From contig NZ_FNBF01000022.1 in assembly GCF_900102225.1 (NCBI RefSeq), forward strand, positions 1 through 37,406: 37,406 nucleotides of DNA, read 5' to 3'. This stretch comes from Eubacterium pyruvativorans. Lineage in GTDB: Bacteria; Bacillota; Clostridia; Peptostreptococcales; Anaerovoracaceae. Below, one piece after another: positions 8,417 through 17,151 of the stretch. Numbering within the stretch: position 1 is the stretch's first letter; each line of letters opens with the position of its first letter. The notes under the pieces are model-generated. The model made no database searches. It worked only from the letters and a program-made list of their open reading frames with translations, and had not been told where the DNA came from. Both the position numbers and the translations under genes were made by a program.

Positions 8417-9550
8417 TTAATTGTTATTCAGGAATTTCGGAATGTCGAACTTCGAATCGGAAGGCTTCTCGTCTCTGGTATCCTTGAAAATTTCCTCCAG
8501 GGTCACCTCGGTTCCTACCAGCCCGTTCTCTGTCACATGACGCTTCCTGCCGTCCGAAGGAGGAATGCTGTAACCCACTGATTCTTTCTCCAGGCCGGAG
8601 GACCCGAAGCCGGTGGCGATCACCGTGATCCGGATCTCATCCTTCATCTCTTCGCTGACAGAAGCACCGAAGATCAGGATCGCATCCTCTGCAGCCTGCT
8701 CCTCTACCTGATTGGCGATGTCGCTGACTTCCATCATGCCCAGATCATATCCGCCGGAGACATACAGCAGAATCGCCTTCGCGCCGGAGATCTTCGTCTC
8801 CAGCAGCGGGCTCTCGATGGCTGCATGAACAGCATCCTTCGCCCGGTCTTCGCCCTTTCCGTAACCGATACCCATATGGGCAATACCCCGGTCGGTCATG
8901 ACGCTTCTGACATCGGCGAAGTCCACATTGATCAGTGCTTCCTCGGAGATCAGATCGGAGATGCCCTGCACACCCTGACGCAGAACATCGTCCGCCATGG
9001 CGAATGCATCCAGCAGAGAAGTGTTCTTCTCACTGTTCTCAATCAGCTTGTCATTCGGAATGACCACCAGCGAATCCACATACTTCTTCAGGAAATTCAA
9101 TCCCTGTTCCGCCTGGGACATCCGCTTGCGTCCTTCGAAGGAGAACGGCTTCGTGACAACGCCCACGGTGAGGATACCCATATCCTTCGCTGCCTTCGCA
9201 ATGATCGGCGCCGCACCGGTACCGGTGCCGCCGCCCATACCGGCGGTGATGAACACCATATCGCTGCCTTCGATCAATGCCACGATATCATCCAGCGTTT
9301 CCTCTGCGGAATGCTGACCGACTTCCGGATTGCCGCCGGCGCCCAGACCTCTCGTCAGCTTCTCGCCGATCTGGACCTTCGTCTCCGCATTGGACTTCTT
9401 CAGTGCCTGCTGGTCGGTATTCACTGCGATATAATCCACACCCGCCAGATTCGTCTCTATCATTCGATTGACAGCGTTGCAGCCGCCGCCGCCCACGCCG
9501 ATTACCTTCAGAACAGCTGAGTTCAGCTTTTCTTCCTCAAATTGCAACAT
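8417..9550 (-). CDS. ftsZ: cell division GTPase FtsZ
   Basis: A 377-residue bacterial tubulin that polymerises into the Z-ring at mid-cell. The tubulin signature GGGTGTG is at 106-112, the N-terminal nucleotide loop [13 protein letters not shown] at 18-30, and the catalytic T7 loop NVDFADV at 208-214 with D210 and D213. A variable linker follows (about 320-365). The C-terminal peptide [10 protein letters not shown] matches the conserved FtsZ tail that binds FtsA, SepF or ZipA-type partners, though the usual basic end after FL is replaced by asparagines. AAGGAGG precedes the ATG. No ftsA lies upstream; the preceding gene is ftsQ. Confidence 0.98.
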   Translation of the reverse strand: MLQFEEEKLNSAVLKVIGVGGGGCNAVNRMIETNLAGVDYIAVNTDQQALKKSNAETKVQIGEKLTRGLGAGGNPEVGQHSAEETLDDIVALIEGSDMVFITAGMGGGTGTGAAPIIAKAAKDMGILTVGVVTKPFSFEGRKRMSQAEQGLNFLKKYVDSLVVIPNDKLIENSEKNTSLLDAFAMADDVLRQGVQGISDLISEEALINVDFADVRSVMTDRGIAHMGIGYGKGEDRAKDAVHAAIESPLLETKISGAKAILLYVSGGYDLGMMEVSDIANQVEEQAAEDAILIFGASVSEEMKDEIRITVIATGFGSSGLEKESVGYSIPPSDGRKRHVTENGLVGTEVTLEEIFKDTRDEKPSDSKFDIPKFLNNN

Positions 9551-9677
9551 TCGCCTGCCTCCTTGGAATCCATAATATAGAGTATTTTATCATACTCCCG
9601 TTGTCTTTGCATCAGTTCTTCTGAAAAAAACTTGCACCGCCGCTTCGAATTCACCGGCGCACACCTCCGCCGCCGGA
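9551..9677 (-). promoter_or_regulatory. ftsQ-ftsZ intergenic region with AT-rich inverted repeat
   Basis: This 127-base gap is the longest inside the division cluster. On the minus strand it holds a short GC stem (CGCCG/CGGCG, 9638-9659) followed after seven bases by seven T, then the AT-rich inverted repeat GAGTAT-6 nt-ATACTC (9580-9597), then the ftsZ ribosome-binding site. -10-like hexamers (TATGAT, TAAAAT, TATATT) overlap the repeat but no good -35 could be matched. It plausibly carries a partial terminator and an ftsZ-specific promoter; neither is proven. Confidence 0.4.
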
Positions 9678-10841
9678 TTACACTTCCGGAGAGAAGGAGA
9701 TATAATTTTCTTCCCCCACACTCAGTGTTCCTCTGCGGATTCCGCCCCGGAACAGCTTGCTGACCACCTTCTGCAGGTCGCCGTTATCAATGACGTTTTT
9801 CAGCTGCCTCGGACTTCCCTTCACCAGCAGCGTATCCGTCACATGCCCCCGGACCATGACGCTGGACGCATCGATCTGCTTGAAGTAGAAATTCCCCTTC
9901 CGTGTGGAGGCAAGCATGTCCAGCGTCTGATCCAGCATAGAGGTTTCTTCCACGCCGATCTTCTTTCCCACATCCATCCGGGTCAGATGAAATCCCTGAA
10001 TCAGCGTGATCTCCGGCTTCACATCTGTCTTCCGCAGAACCAGACCGTTTCCGTCCACCACGATATAGCTGGCGCCGTACAGGAACGCCGCTGTCTGCTT
10101 TCGCTCGGTCACCTGAATCACCATCGTAGAAGGCAGCTTCCGTTTCACCTTCACCTCGGTGAAATACGGATTCGCCAGCAGACGGCTGCGGATATTCTTC
10201 ACATTATCCCGGCGGAAGATGTTCACACCCGTGGCGGCATTGGAAATATTCACGACCTCCTGATCCGAGTAGTAGTGATTCCCTGTCACCTCATACTTCT
10301 GAACATCAAACACACTGGACATGAGAAATCCCGCAGCTCCCAGAAAAACCGCCAGAACCACGGCGAACCGCAGCATATAATGCTTCTTGTGATGCTGCTT
10401 CCGCTTCCGCGGGATATCATTGAATCCGTATTCATCCCGGCCGCCGGACTCTTCCCTGTTGGAATCGCCAGAGAAATCCCCATTCTCCCATTCCACTCCC
10501 GGGATGTCATCATAGCAGGATGTCCGGTACACTCCGTTTTCGTCCATGGTGCCCGGATACTCTGCATAGGAATAGTCCACCGAATGGTAGAACGTATCTG
10601 CCGGATCCGCCGCGCCGAAGGTCCGGGTCTCCCGGCTCAGTTCCTCCCGGAATGTCCCGCCTTCCGAATCCGACCGGACATCGTTCCCCAGGCCCTCCAT
10701 GACCCGGGTGCGCCGAAGGTCCGGATCTCCCGGAAGATCAGCCGGACGATCATTCGGGAAGTCATCCGGAAAACCGTCCCGGTATGCATCTTCCTGATGC
10801 AGCGTTTCTCTATTGAATTCTCCGGTCCGGCTGTCTGTCAT
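9678..10841 (-). CDS. ftsQ: cell division protein FtsQ/DivIB with long cytoplasmic N-terminus
   Basis: A 387-residue bitopic membrane protein of the divisome that joins with FtsL and FtsB/DivIC to activate septal synthesis. A hydrophilic, strongly acidic N-terminal part (1-143) is followed by a basic patch (RKRKQHHKKH, 145-154), one membrane segment (157-175), and an extracytoplasmic POTRA domain starting KYEVTGNHYYSDQEV (about 182-250) with a beta domain behind it. Typical DivIB proteins have only a few tens of cytoplasmic residues, so the N-terminus is unusually long. GGAAGGA lies six bases before the ATG. It starts 11 bases after murG. Confidence 0.9.
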   Translation of the reverse strand: MTDSRTGEFNRETLHQEDAYRDGFPDDFPNDRPADLPGDPDLRRTRVMEGLGNDVRSDSEGGTFREELSRETRTFGAADPADTFYHSVDYSYAEYPGTMDENGVYRTSCYDDIPGVEWENGDFSGDSNREESGGRDEYGFNDIPRKRKQHHKKHYMLRFAVVLAVFLGAAGFLMSSVFDVQKYEVTGNHYYSDQEVVNISNAATGVNIFRRDNVKNIRSRLLANPYFTEVKVKRKLPSTMVIQVTERKQTAAFLYGASYIVVDGNGLVLRKTDVKPEITLIQGFHLTRMDVGKKIGVEETSMLDQTLDMLASTRKGNFYFKQIDASSVMVRGHVTDTLLVKGSPRQLKNVIDNGDLQKVVSKLFRGGIRRGTLSVGEENYISFSPEV

Positions 10842-10852
10842 ATTCGTCCTTC

Positions 10853-11965
10853 CTACTTTCCGGCACCATCCAGGCGTGCCCGGATATTTTCGTACACAAT
10901 CCCGGTGGCGTTTCTCGGCGCCGCCTCATAGGCTGCCTTCTCCATCTTCCGGAGTTCCTCCGGATGCTCCATGAACCGGTCAATGGCGCTCAGCAGTCCC
11001 TCCATGGTGAGATCCTTCTCTTCCGTCAGAATGGCACCTCCGGAATCGGCCACCGCTTTCGCATTGTAATACTGGTGATTCCCGGTGACATTCGGGGACG
11101 GAATCAGAATCGCCGCCCGTCCGCAGACACAGGTCTCCGCCACGGAGAGCGCTCCGGACCGGCTGATGATCAGATCTGCAGCGCCCAGATAGTCCTCCAT
11201 GTTATTGATATAGGACTCAATGCGGACGTTGTCCTCCACCCGGAGTCCCGTACTTTTCACCTGTTCCATGACTTCGTCATAGTGCAGCGGGCCGGTGGCA
11301 AAAAGCAATGTGACCCCCGGCCGCCCGTTCAGCTGCTTCATCAGGTCATACACCACTTCGCAGATATGATTGGCCCCCTGGCTCCCGGCGAAGGAGAAGA
11401 CGACGAAATCGTCCTGGGGAATTCCCAGTTTCTCCCGGGATGCCGCCCGGTCGATATGAAAGAAACAGTCCCGCACCGGATTACCGGTGACAACCAGTTT
11501 GTCTTTGTCCTTGAAATACTCCGCAGCGGCACCGAACCCCAGGAACACCCGGTCCGCAAACCGCTCCAGACTCCGGTTGGCCTTCCCCGGGAAGGCATTC
11601 TGCTCGTGAACATAGCATTTCGCACCGTACTTGTGGCCGGCGTACATCACCGGAAAACAGACATATCCCCCGGTGCCGATCACCACATCCGGCCGGAATT
11701 CTTTCATGATCTTCAGGGATTTCCTGACTCCTTTCCGCACCGCTGCGGCGGTCTTCAGGATTTCCACCGGCTGTTTCCGGAACCACCGGGCATCCACAAT
11801 GCGGAAGTCATAGCCCGCTGCCGGGACAATCTTCTTCTCCAGACCGTGGTCGTTGCCGATATAGAGGATTTCCGAATCCGGTTCCATTTGTTTTATCTTT
11901 TCTCCGATGGCCAGGGCCGGGTAGATATGTCCGCCGGTCCCGCCGCCTGTGAGGATTACTCTCAT
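10853..11965 (-). CDS. murG: UDP-GlcNAc:lipid I N-acetylglucosaminyltransferase MurG
   Basis: A 370-residue GT-B glycosyltransferase that turns lipid I into lipid II on the inner face of the membrane. The glycine-rich acceptor loop GGGTGGHIYPALA starts at residue 7, SFAGSQGA marks the second Rossmann domain, and ISRSGALSVAE and PSPNVTGNHQYYNA form the UDP-GlcNAc site. The ATG overlaps the ftsW stop by four bases (ATGA), so it is translationally coupled. Length and motifs are complete. Confidence 0.97.
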   Translation of the reverse strand: MRVILTGGGTGGHIYPALAIGEKIKQMEPDSEILYIGNDHGLEKKIVPAAGYDFRIVDARWFRKQPVEILKTAAAVRKGVRKSLKIMKEFRPDVVIGTGGYVCFPVMYAGHKYGAKCYVHEQNAFPGKANRSLERFADRVFLGFGAAAEYFKDKDKLVVTGNPVRDCFFHIDRAASREKLGIPQDDFVVFSFAGSQGANHICEVVYDLMKQLNGRPGVTLLFATGPLHYDEVMEQVKSTGLRVEDNVRIESYINNMEDYLGAADLIISRSGALSVAETCVCGRAAILIPSPNVTGNHQYYNAKAVADSGGAILTEEKDLTMEGLLSAIDRFMEHPEELRKMEKAAYEAAPRNATGIVYENIRARLDGAGK

Positions 11966-13227
11966 ACTCTGAATGCCTTCTTTCTGATGGATTGAATCGA
12001 ATGACTGAACCTTTCGGCCCCGGACCTCGCCGGTTTCTCCGGACCGGTCTGGGATGCTGCGTTCTGACGGGAGATGTTCAGGGTGATGCCCACCATTCCC
12101 AGCAGAATGAGCACCGAGTTGCCGCCGTAGCTGATGAACGGAAGGGCCACACCGGTCGGCGGCATGGAGGAGGTGACAACGCCTACGTTGAAGACCACCT
12201 GAAGGCCGATCATGACGGCCAGACCGCCTGCCAGCAGCATGCCGTAATTATCGTCACAAAGCAGCGCAATCCGGCAGAGACGCCAGATCAGCAGCAGGAA
12301 AACCAGCAGGAGAATGAGAACGCCAATCAGTCCCAGCTCCTCGCCGATCACCGCCAGAATGAAATCATTCTGGGGCTCCGGCAGATACAGGTTCTTCTGG
12401 ATACTCTGTCCCAGTCCCCTTCCGGTCAGGCCGCCGGTTCCCAGGGCCAGAAGCGACTGCACCACCTGGAATCCGTCTCCCTTCGCCGAGGCGAAAGGAT
12501 CCAGGAAGGAGGTGACCCGCCGCCCCCAGTAGGTCCCGGTGAAGCGGAGCATCATGACCCCTCCTGTGCCGAGAACCGCCAGTCCAGCCAGAATCCTGGC
12601 ACTGAATCCGTCCAGGAAAGCCATGCCGGCGATGATCCCCACCACAGTGATTGCGGTGGACATATTCGGCTGAAGCATGATCGGACCGGCCATCAGAATG
12701 GCGATGACCGCCAGTCCTCCCACCCCTTTCTTGGTATGCCCGCGGCTCATGTCGGCGGACAGATACGCCGCAGCCAGGAAAATAGCCGCTGCTTTCGCAA
12801 ACTCTCCCGGCATGAGACTGATCGGACCCAGACGGATCCAGCGGGTGGCACCGCCCACCGTGGTTCCCACATGGGGCACCTTCACCAGCAGCAGTGCCAG
12901 AAAGGTGACTCCGCCGATGAGATAGGTAAACTTCTTCCACTTCCTGTAATCCACATAGGAGAACAGATACATCAGGATGAACCCGCCCACCACGAAGATC
13001 GTCTGCTTTCTCAGGTAGACAAAGGGCGATCCGTCTGTGTTCAGAGACTTGTAATAGCTGGCGCTGAAGATCATCACCACGCCGAAGATGGCCAGAATCG
13101 CAGTCAGTACAATGGTGGGAAAGTCCGCATACCAGTGCATACGGCGGTACATGCTTCGGTCTCTCCGGTAATTCCTGATATGTTCCCTGGGACTGATCCT
13201 CCGTTTTTTTCTACGGCTGCTCTGCAT
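11962..13227 (-). CDS. ftsW: SEDS peptidoglycan polymerase FtsW
   Basis: A 421-residue polytopic membrane protein (about ten hydrophobic segments) of the SEDS family, the septal glycosyltransferase that works with the class B PBP encoded upstream. The N-terminus is very basic and cytoplasmic (1-30). Family hallmarks are GATRWIRLGPISLMPGEFAK and, near the end, PPTGVALPFISYGGNSVL. RodA and SpoVE are close relatives; placement between murD and murG in the dcw cluster favours FtsW (or the sporulation paralogue SpoVE if the organism sporulates). Its ATG overlaps the murD stop by one base (TAATG). Confidence 0.93.
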   Translation of the reverse strand: MQSSRRKKRRISPREHIRNYRRDRSMYRRMHWYADFPTIVLTAILAIFGVVMIFSASYYKSLNTDGSPFVYLRKQTIFVVGGFILMYLFSYVDYRKWKKFTYLIGGVTFLALLLVKVPHVGTTVGGATRWIRLGPISLMPGEFAKAAAIFLAAAYLSADMSRGHTKKGVGGLAVIAILMAGPIMLQPNMSTAITVVGIIAGMAFLDGFSARILAGLAVLGTGGVMMLRFTGTYWGRRVTSFLDPFASAKGDGFQVVQSLLALGTGGLTGRGLGQSIQKNLYLPEPQNDFILAVIGEELGLIGVLILLLVFLLLIWRLCRIALLCDDNYGMLLAGGLAVMIGLQVVFNVGVVTSSMPPTGVALPFISYGGNSVLILLGMVGITLNISRQNAASQTGPEKPARSGAERFSHSIQSIRKKAFRV

Positions 13228-14603
13228 TAACGTTCCAACTCCTTCACCAGTTCCTTGAAGTGTCTTCCTCTCTGTTCGAAGTTGTCATACATATCCCAGC
13301 TGGCGCACGCTGGAGAGAGAACCACGTTGTCCCCCGGTGCCGCAATGGATGCCGCTGTACGGACGCACTCGCTCATATCTTTACAGAGCTGATAATCCCG
13401 GAATCCCAGTTTGTCACAGGATTCCCGGATCATGCCGGCATCCCGCCCCATAAGCAGGAGCTTCTTCACCCTGCCCGGGAACTCTTTCACCAGACAGTCG
13501 AAATTCTGTCCCTTTGCATCCCCGCCGGCGATCAGAATGATATTCTCTCCGATTCCTCTGACCGCAGTGATGGAGGCATCGGTATTCGTTCCCTTGGAAT
13601 CGTTGTAATACCGCACGCCGTCGATATTCGCACAGTACTCCAGACGATGCTCCACGCCCTTGAATGCCCTGACGGTGTCTGCGATGACCTTCCCGTCAAT
13701 GCCGCTGAACCAGGCCAGAGCCGCAGCAGCCAGCACGTTTTCCACATTGTGGCCGCCCGGAATCTGGATTTCATCTGTTCCGCAGATATCCGTGAGATTC
13801 CCTTCCGAATCCTTCATCGTGATCCGGCCGTCCTTCACGAAAGCACCGCACGGCACTTCCTCCGTCCGGCTGAACCAGGCGATCTTCGCCCGGCATCTCT
13901 TCGCCAGTTTCCGGCAGGTCTCATCGTTATAGTTTGTCACGAACCAGCTGTCTTCCCGCTGATTGGCAAAAATCTTCGCCTTGGCATTCGCATAATTCTC
14001 GAAGGTGTGGTGACGGTTCAGATGGTCCGGAGACAGGTTCAGAATCGCAGAGATCTTCGGGGTGAAATATTTCGTGGTCTCCAGCTGGAAACTGCTGCAT
14101 TCCGTCACCAGCCAGTCCCCTTCTTCAGACTGGGCCGCTTCTGTGGCCACGGCAACACCGATGTTGCCCCCCACGAAGGTCTTCCGTCCGCTGTTTTCGA
14201 AGATTTCACCAGTCAGCGTGGTAGTGGTGGTTTTCCCATTCGTGCCGGTGATCGCCACATAATCCCCCTTCGCGATGCGGTACGCCAGTTCCAGTTCCCC
14301 GGTGATTTCGGCCCCCTTCTCCTTCGCCTCCTGGACAAACGGCAGCTCCGGGCTGACACCCGGGCTCAGAATGACAATGTCGAATGCACCAGGGTCCTCC
14401 GGCGTCCGGTCCAGACAGAACTGAACCCCCTTCCGGCGGTAGATGCTGAGCAGCCCCTTGTCAATTTCACTCTCCCGCTTGGAATCCTGTACCGTAACGA
14501 ATGCGCCCAGTTGGGACATGACTCCCGCCGCAGCAATGCCGGATTTTCCGAAACCGACGATCAGTACATTCTTTCTTCTTACATTATCCAGATTCGTTTT
14601 CAT
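13227..14603 (-). CDS. murD: UDP-N-acetylmuramoyl-L-alanine:D-glutamate ligase MurD
   Basis: A 458-residue cytosolic Mur ligase that adds D-glutamate to UDP-MurNAc-L-Ala. An N-terminal Rossmann domain (1-100) binds UDP, the ATP P-loop GTNGKTT is at 120-126, YNDSKGTNTDA lies in the central/C-terminal junction, and the family C-terminal signature LSPACASWDMYDNFEQRG is present. GGGAGG and GAAGGAA both lie upstream of the ATG. It starts 19 bases after mraY and is coupled to ftsW. Confidence 0.97.
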   Translation of the reverse strand: MKTNLDNVRRKNVLIVGFGKSGIAAAGVMSQLGAFVTVQDSKRESEIDKGLLSIYRRKGVQFCLDRTPEDPGAFDIVILSPGVSPELPFVQEAKEKGAEITGELELAYRIAKGDYVAITGTNGKTTTTTLTGEIFENSGRKTFVGGNIGVAVATEAAQSEEGDWLVTECSSFQLETTKYFTPKISAILNLSPDHLNRHHTFENYANAKAKIFANQREDSWFVTNYNDETCRKLAKRCRAKIAWFSRTEEVPCGAFVKDGRITMKDSEGNLTDICGTDEIQIPGGHNVENVLAAAALAWFSGIDGKVIADTVRAFKGVEHRLEYCANIDGVRYYNDSKGTNTDASITAVRGIGENIILIAGGDAKGQNFDCLVKEFPGRVKKLLLMGRDAGMIRESCDKLGFRDYQLCKDMSECVRTAASIAAPGDNVVLSPACASWDMYDNFEQRGRHFKELVKELER

Positions 14604-14622
14604 TTCCTTCGCCTCCCGTATA

Positions 14623-15612
14623 TCAGCCGATTTTCGTGATGCCCCAGGCGACCAGACAGAAGAGAACTGTCATTCCCCAGAACATGCGGACTACGTTTAC
14701 TTCGCTCATTCCGCCCAGCTCGAAGTGATGATGAATCGGTGCCATGCGGAAAATTCTCTTTCCATGTGTTTTCTTGAAATACAGTACCTGCAGAATAACC
14801 GATCCGGATTCCATGACGAATACAAATCCGGCAAACGGAATCAGGAAGGTTCCCTTCGTCAGAACCACCGCAGCCGTCAGTCCGGCGCCCAGCGCCAGAG
14901 ATCCGGTATCTCCCATGAAGATCTTCGCCGGATGATGGTTGAAAATCAGGAAACCGATGCACCCCCCGGCCATGGCTCCGCAGTAGATCGAACTGGTTTT
15001 CGCTGCGAACCAGATGCTCACCGCCGCAAAGAACAGGGATACAATAGCGGTGACCCCGGCGCACAGGCCGTCCAGTCCGTCGGTCAGATTCACGCTGTTG
15101 GTCATGGCCACCATGACGAACACAACAAACGGAATGTACCAGATGCCGAAGTTCACATCCCGGTTCAGGAACGGAATCCACACATCAGACCCCAGATCCG
15201 TCACATGCATGACGTACAGGGACAGGAGCACAGAGAACAGGATCTGCAGCAGCAGTTTCTGATAGGCCCTGAGACCCAGGTTATGCTTCTTCGCCACCTT
15301 GATGAAATCATCCAGAAATCCGATCAGCCCGAACAGTGCGCCGGAAACGATGATGATCACCATGTCCACCATGTTGCCGCCGCCGAAGGCACACCCTGCC
15401 AGACCTGCCACTGTGATGCCGCCGTACAGCGCAATGCCGCCCATTGTAGGCGTTCCCTGTTTCGAAAGGTGGGACTGAGGCCCCTCTTCCCGGATGTACT
15501 GTCCGAACTGCTTCTTCTTCAGGATCGGAATCTCAATCCAGGTGAATATTCCCGCTGCTGCCACACCGATGATCAGTGTGATCAGAATTGTGATCAGATC
15601 TGCCATTTCCAT
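14623..15612 (-). CDS. mraY: phospho-MurNAc-pentapeptide transferase MraY
   Basis: A 329-residue integral membrane enzyme (about ten transmembrane segments) that attaches phospho-MurNAc-pentapeptide to undecaprenyl phosphate to form lipid I. The first signature EEGPQSHLSKQGTPTMGG is at 42-59; the catalytic aspartates lie in NSVNLTDGLDGL and FMGDTGSLALG, and the C-terminal APIHHHFELGG is intact. It is close to the usual family length. GGGAG lies about 12 bases upstream of the chosen ATG; a second ATG two codons later is possible. It follows murF after an 80-base gap in which I see no clear signal. Confidence 0.97.
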   Translation of the reverse strand: MEMADLITILITLIIGVAAAGIFTWIEIPILKKKQFGQYIREEGPQSHLSKQGTPTMGGIALYGGITVAGLAGCAFGGGNMVDMVIIIVSGALFGLIGFLDDFIKVAKKHNLGLRAYQKLLLQILFSVLLSLYVMHVTDLGSDVWIPFLNRDVNFGIWYIPFVVFVMVAMTNSVNLTDGLDGLCAGVTAIVSLFFAAVSIWFAAKTSSIYCGAMAGGCIGFLIFNHHPAKIFMGDTGSLALGAGLTAAVVLTKGTFLIPFAGFVFVMESGSVILQVLYFKKTHGKRIFRMAPIHHHFELGGMSEVNVVRMFWGMTVLFCLVAWGITKIG

Positions 15613-15692
15613 ACTACTGTAACTCCCTCTGTACTAACGCTTCTTCTCTGTGCTGTTTCCTGTAATATCCGGACCGGATAACACTTCCGGCT

Positions 15693-17087
15693 CTACTGAT
15701 TTTCTGTTCCCACAATGGCATCCGCCACCTGCCCGAGGCGTGCCGTGTTGGACGCTTTCGTCAGAATAACATCTCCTTCCCGGAGCAGCTCCGGCAGGCG
15801 GGCGATTACGTCCTCATTGGTGGCGAACCAGAGCGCTTCCCCCTTTCCGGTCCCCGAAGCCCCTTCATAGATCGGCTTCGCCTCTTCCGACACGGCGATC
15901 AGGAGATCCACGCCTGCCTCCGCCGCATATTCGCCCACTTCCGCATGGAACCTTGGCGCATCCGGCCCCAGCTCTCCCATCCGGCCCAGAATGGCAATGT
16001 GCCGGGACGCCTTCGTGGCCATGAGTGTGTCCACCGCTGCCTTCATGGATGCCGGTGCCGCATTGTAGGAATCATCCAGCACAGTCATACCGTTCCCCTT
16101 CCGGAACAGCATTCTCTTTCCGGTGAGCAGCGTCATCTTCTCCAGACCCCGCTTCGCCTCTTCCAGTGTCACACCCATGGCAGCCCCTGCGCCGATAGCC
16201 AGCGCCGCATTCAGTGCATTGTGCCTTCCCGGAATCCGGAGCCGGATCTCCTCCTGCTCCGAACCATGGCAGATGGTGAAACGGATCCCCTCTTCACCGA
16301 AATCTTCCACGTCCCGGACCTGATAATCCCACGGTCCCTCTGCTCCCCCGGTCACGATGCGGAAATTCCCCTTCTCCTCCCGGATCCGGTCCGCATCCAG
16401 CATATCATTATCCGCATTGATCACCAGTGTATCACTCTCCCGGAAGAAATCAACGATCTCCAGTTTCGCCTTCCGGATGTTCTCACGGCTTCCCAGAATC
16501 TCCAGATGGGAGATCCCCACATTGGTGATGACCGCCACTTCCGGCCGGGCCAGATCGCTGAGCAGATGAATATCCCCGGCGCCGCCCATGCCTTCTTCCA
16601 GCACAACCACTTCCATGCTGCTGTCAAACTGGGTGATCGCCAGCGGCATACCAATCAGACTGTTATGATTCTTGCTGGCACTGCCGGTACGATACTTCTC
16701 CTTCAGGATATGGTAAATCATATCCCTGGTGGTAGTCTTCCCCACACTGCCTGTGACGCCGACCCGGCGCACATCGATGGCATCCAGATACCACTTTCCG
16801 ATCTGCTGCATCGCCTTCACGGCATCCGGTATCAGCACGACGCAGGCGTCCGTTCCTTCCGGACAGGCGTCCTCCTCCGTGACGAGAATCCCGCGGACGC
16901 CGCTCTCAATCACCTGGGGAACGAACCGGTGCGCATCCACCCGCTCTCCCACAATGGCCACAAACAGATCGCCCGGTTTCACTGTCCGGGAGTCGATGTC
17001 CATGCCTGTGACCGTCACCGAAGGATCTCCCGCCAGCAGTCTGCCGCCGGTAATCTCTATGATCTTCTGCATACTGGTTCTTTCCAT
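15693..17087 (-). CDS. murF: UDP-MurNAc-tripeptide:D-Ala-D-Ala ligase MurF
   Basis: A 464-residue Mur ligase that adds the D-Ala-D-Ala dipeptide in the last cytosolic step of pentapeptide synthesis. The N-terminal MurF domain has DSRTVKPGDLFVAI near 32-45; the ATP P-loop GSVGKTT is at 113-119; NHNSLIGMPL and DSYNAAPASMKAA are typical of MurF. murE, which often sits between the PBP gene and murF, is absent here. GGAAAGGAAG upstream serves as ribosome-binding site. Two GC hairpins separate it from the PBP gene. Confidence 0.96.
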   Translation of the reverse strand: MERTSMQKIIEITGGRLLAGDPSVTVTGMDIDSRTVKPGDLFVAIVGERVDAHRFVPQVIESGVRGILVTEEDACPEGTDACVVLIPDAVKAMQQIGKWYLDAIDVRRVGVTGSVGKTTTRDMIYHILKEKYRTGSASKNHNSLIGMPLAITQFDSSMEVVVLEEGMGGAGDIHLLSDLARPEVAVITNVGISHLEILGSRENIRKAKLEIVDFFRESDTLVINADNDMLDADRIREEKGNFRIVTGGAEGPWDYQVRDVEDFGEEGIRFTICHGSEQEEIRLRIPGRHNALNAALAIGAGAAMGVTLEEAKRGLEKMTLLTGKRMLFRKGNGMTVLDDSYNAAPASMKAAVDTLMATKASRHIAILGRMGELGPDAPRFHAEVGEYAAEAGVDLLIAVSEEAKPIYEGASGTGKGEALWFATNEDVIARLPELLREGDVILTKASNTARLGQVADAIVGTENQ

Positions 17088-17107
17088 ATTGCTGCTTCCT
17101 TTCCTCC

Positions 17108-17151
17108 GGCGCCCGGAAGGGCGCCCCGGCGGGGCTCATCCCAGGCCCGCC
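17108..17151 (-). other. tandem GC-rich hairpins between the PBP gene and murF
   Basis: Directly after the PBP stop codon the transcript can form GGCGGG-12 nt-CCCGCC (17128-17151) and then GGCGCCC-TTCC-GGGCGCC (17108-17125). No U-run follows either stem, so they are unlikely to terminate. They could be an mRNA-stability or processing element that sets the ratio of PBP to murF message, or simply block ribosome read-through. Confidence 0.55.

Noticed and set aside
13260-14639. Plus-strand open frame of 459 codons opposite murD
   Set aside because: Antisense shadow of murD; the minus-strand protein has every MurD motif and the plus-strand one has none.
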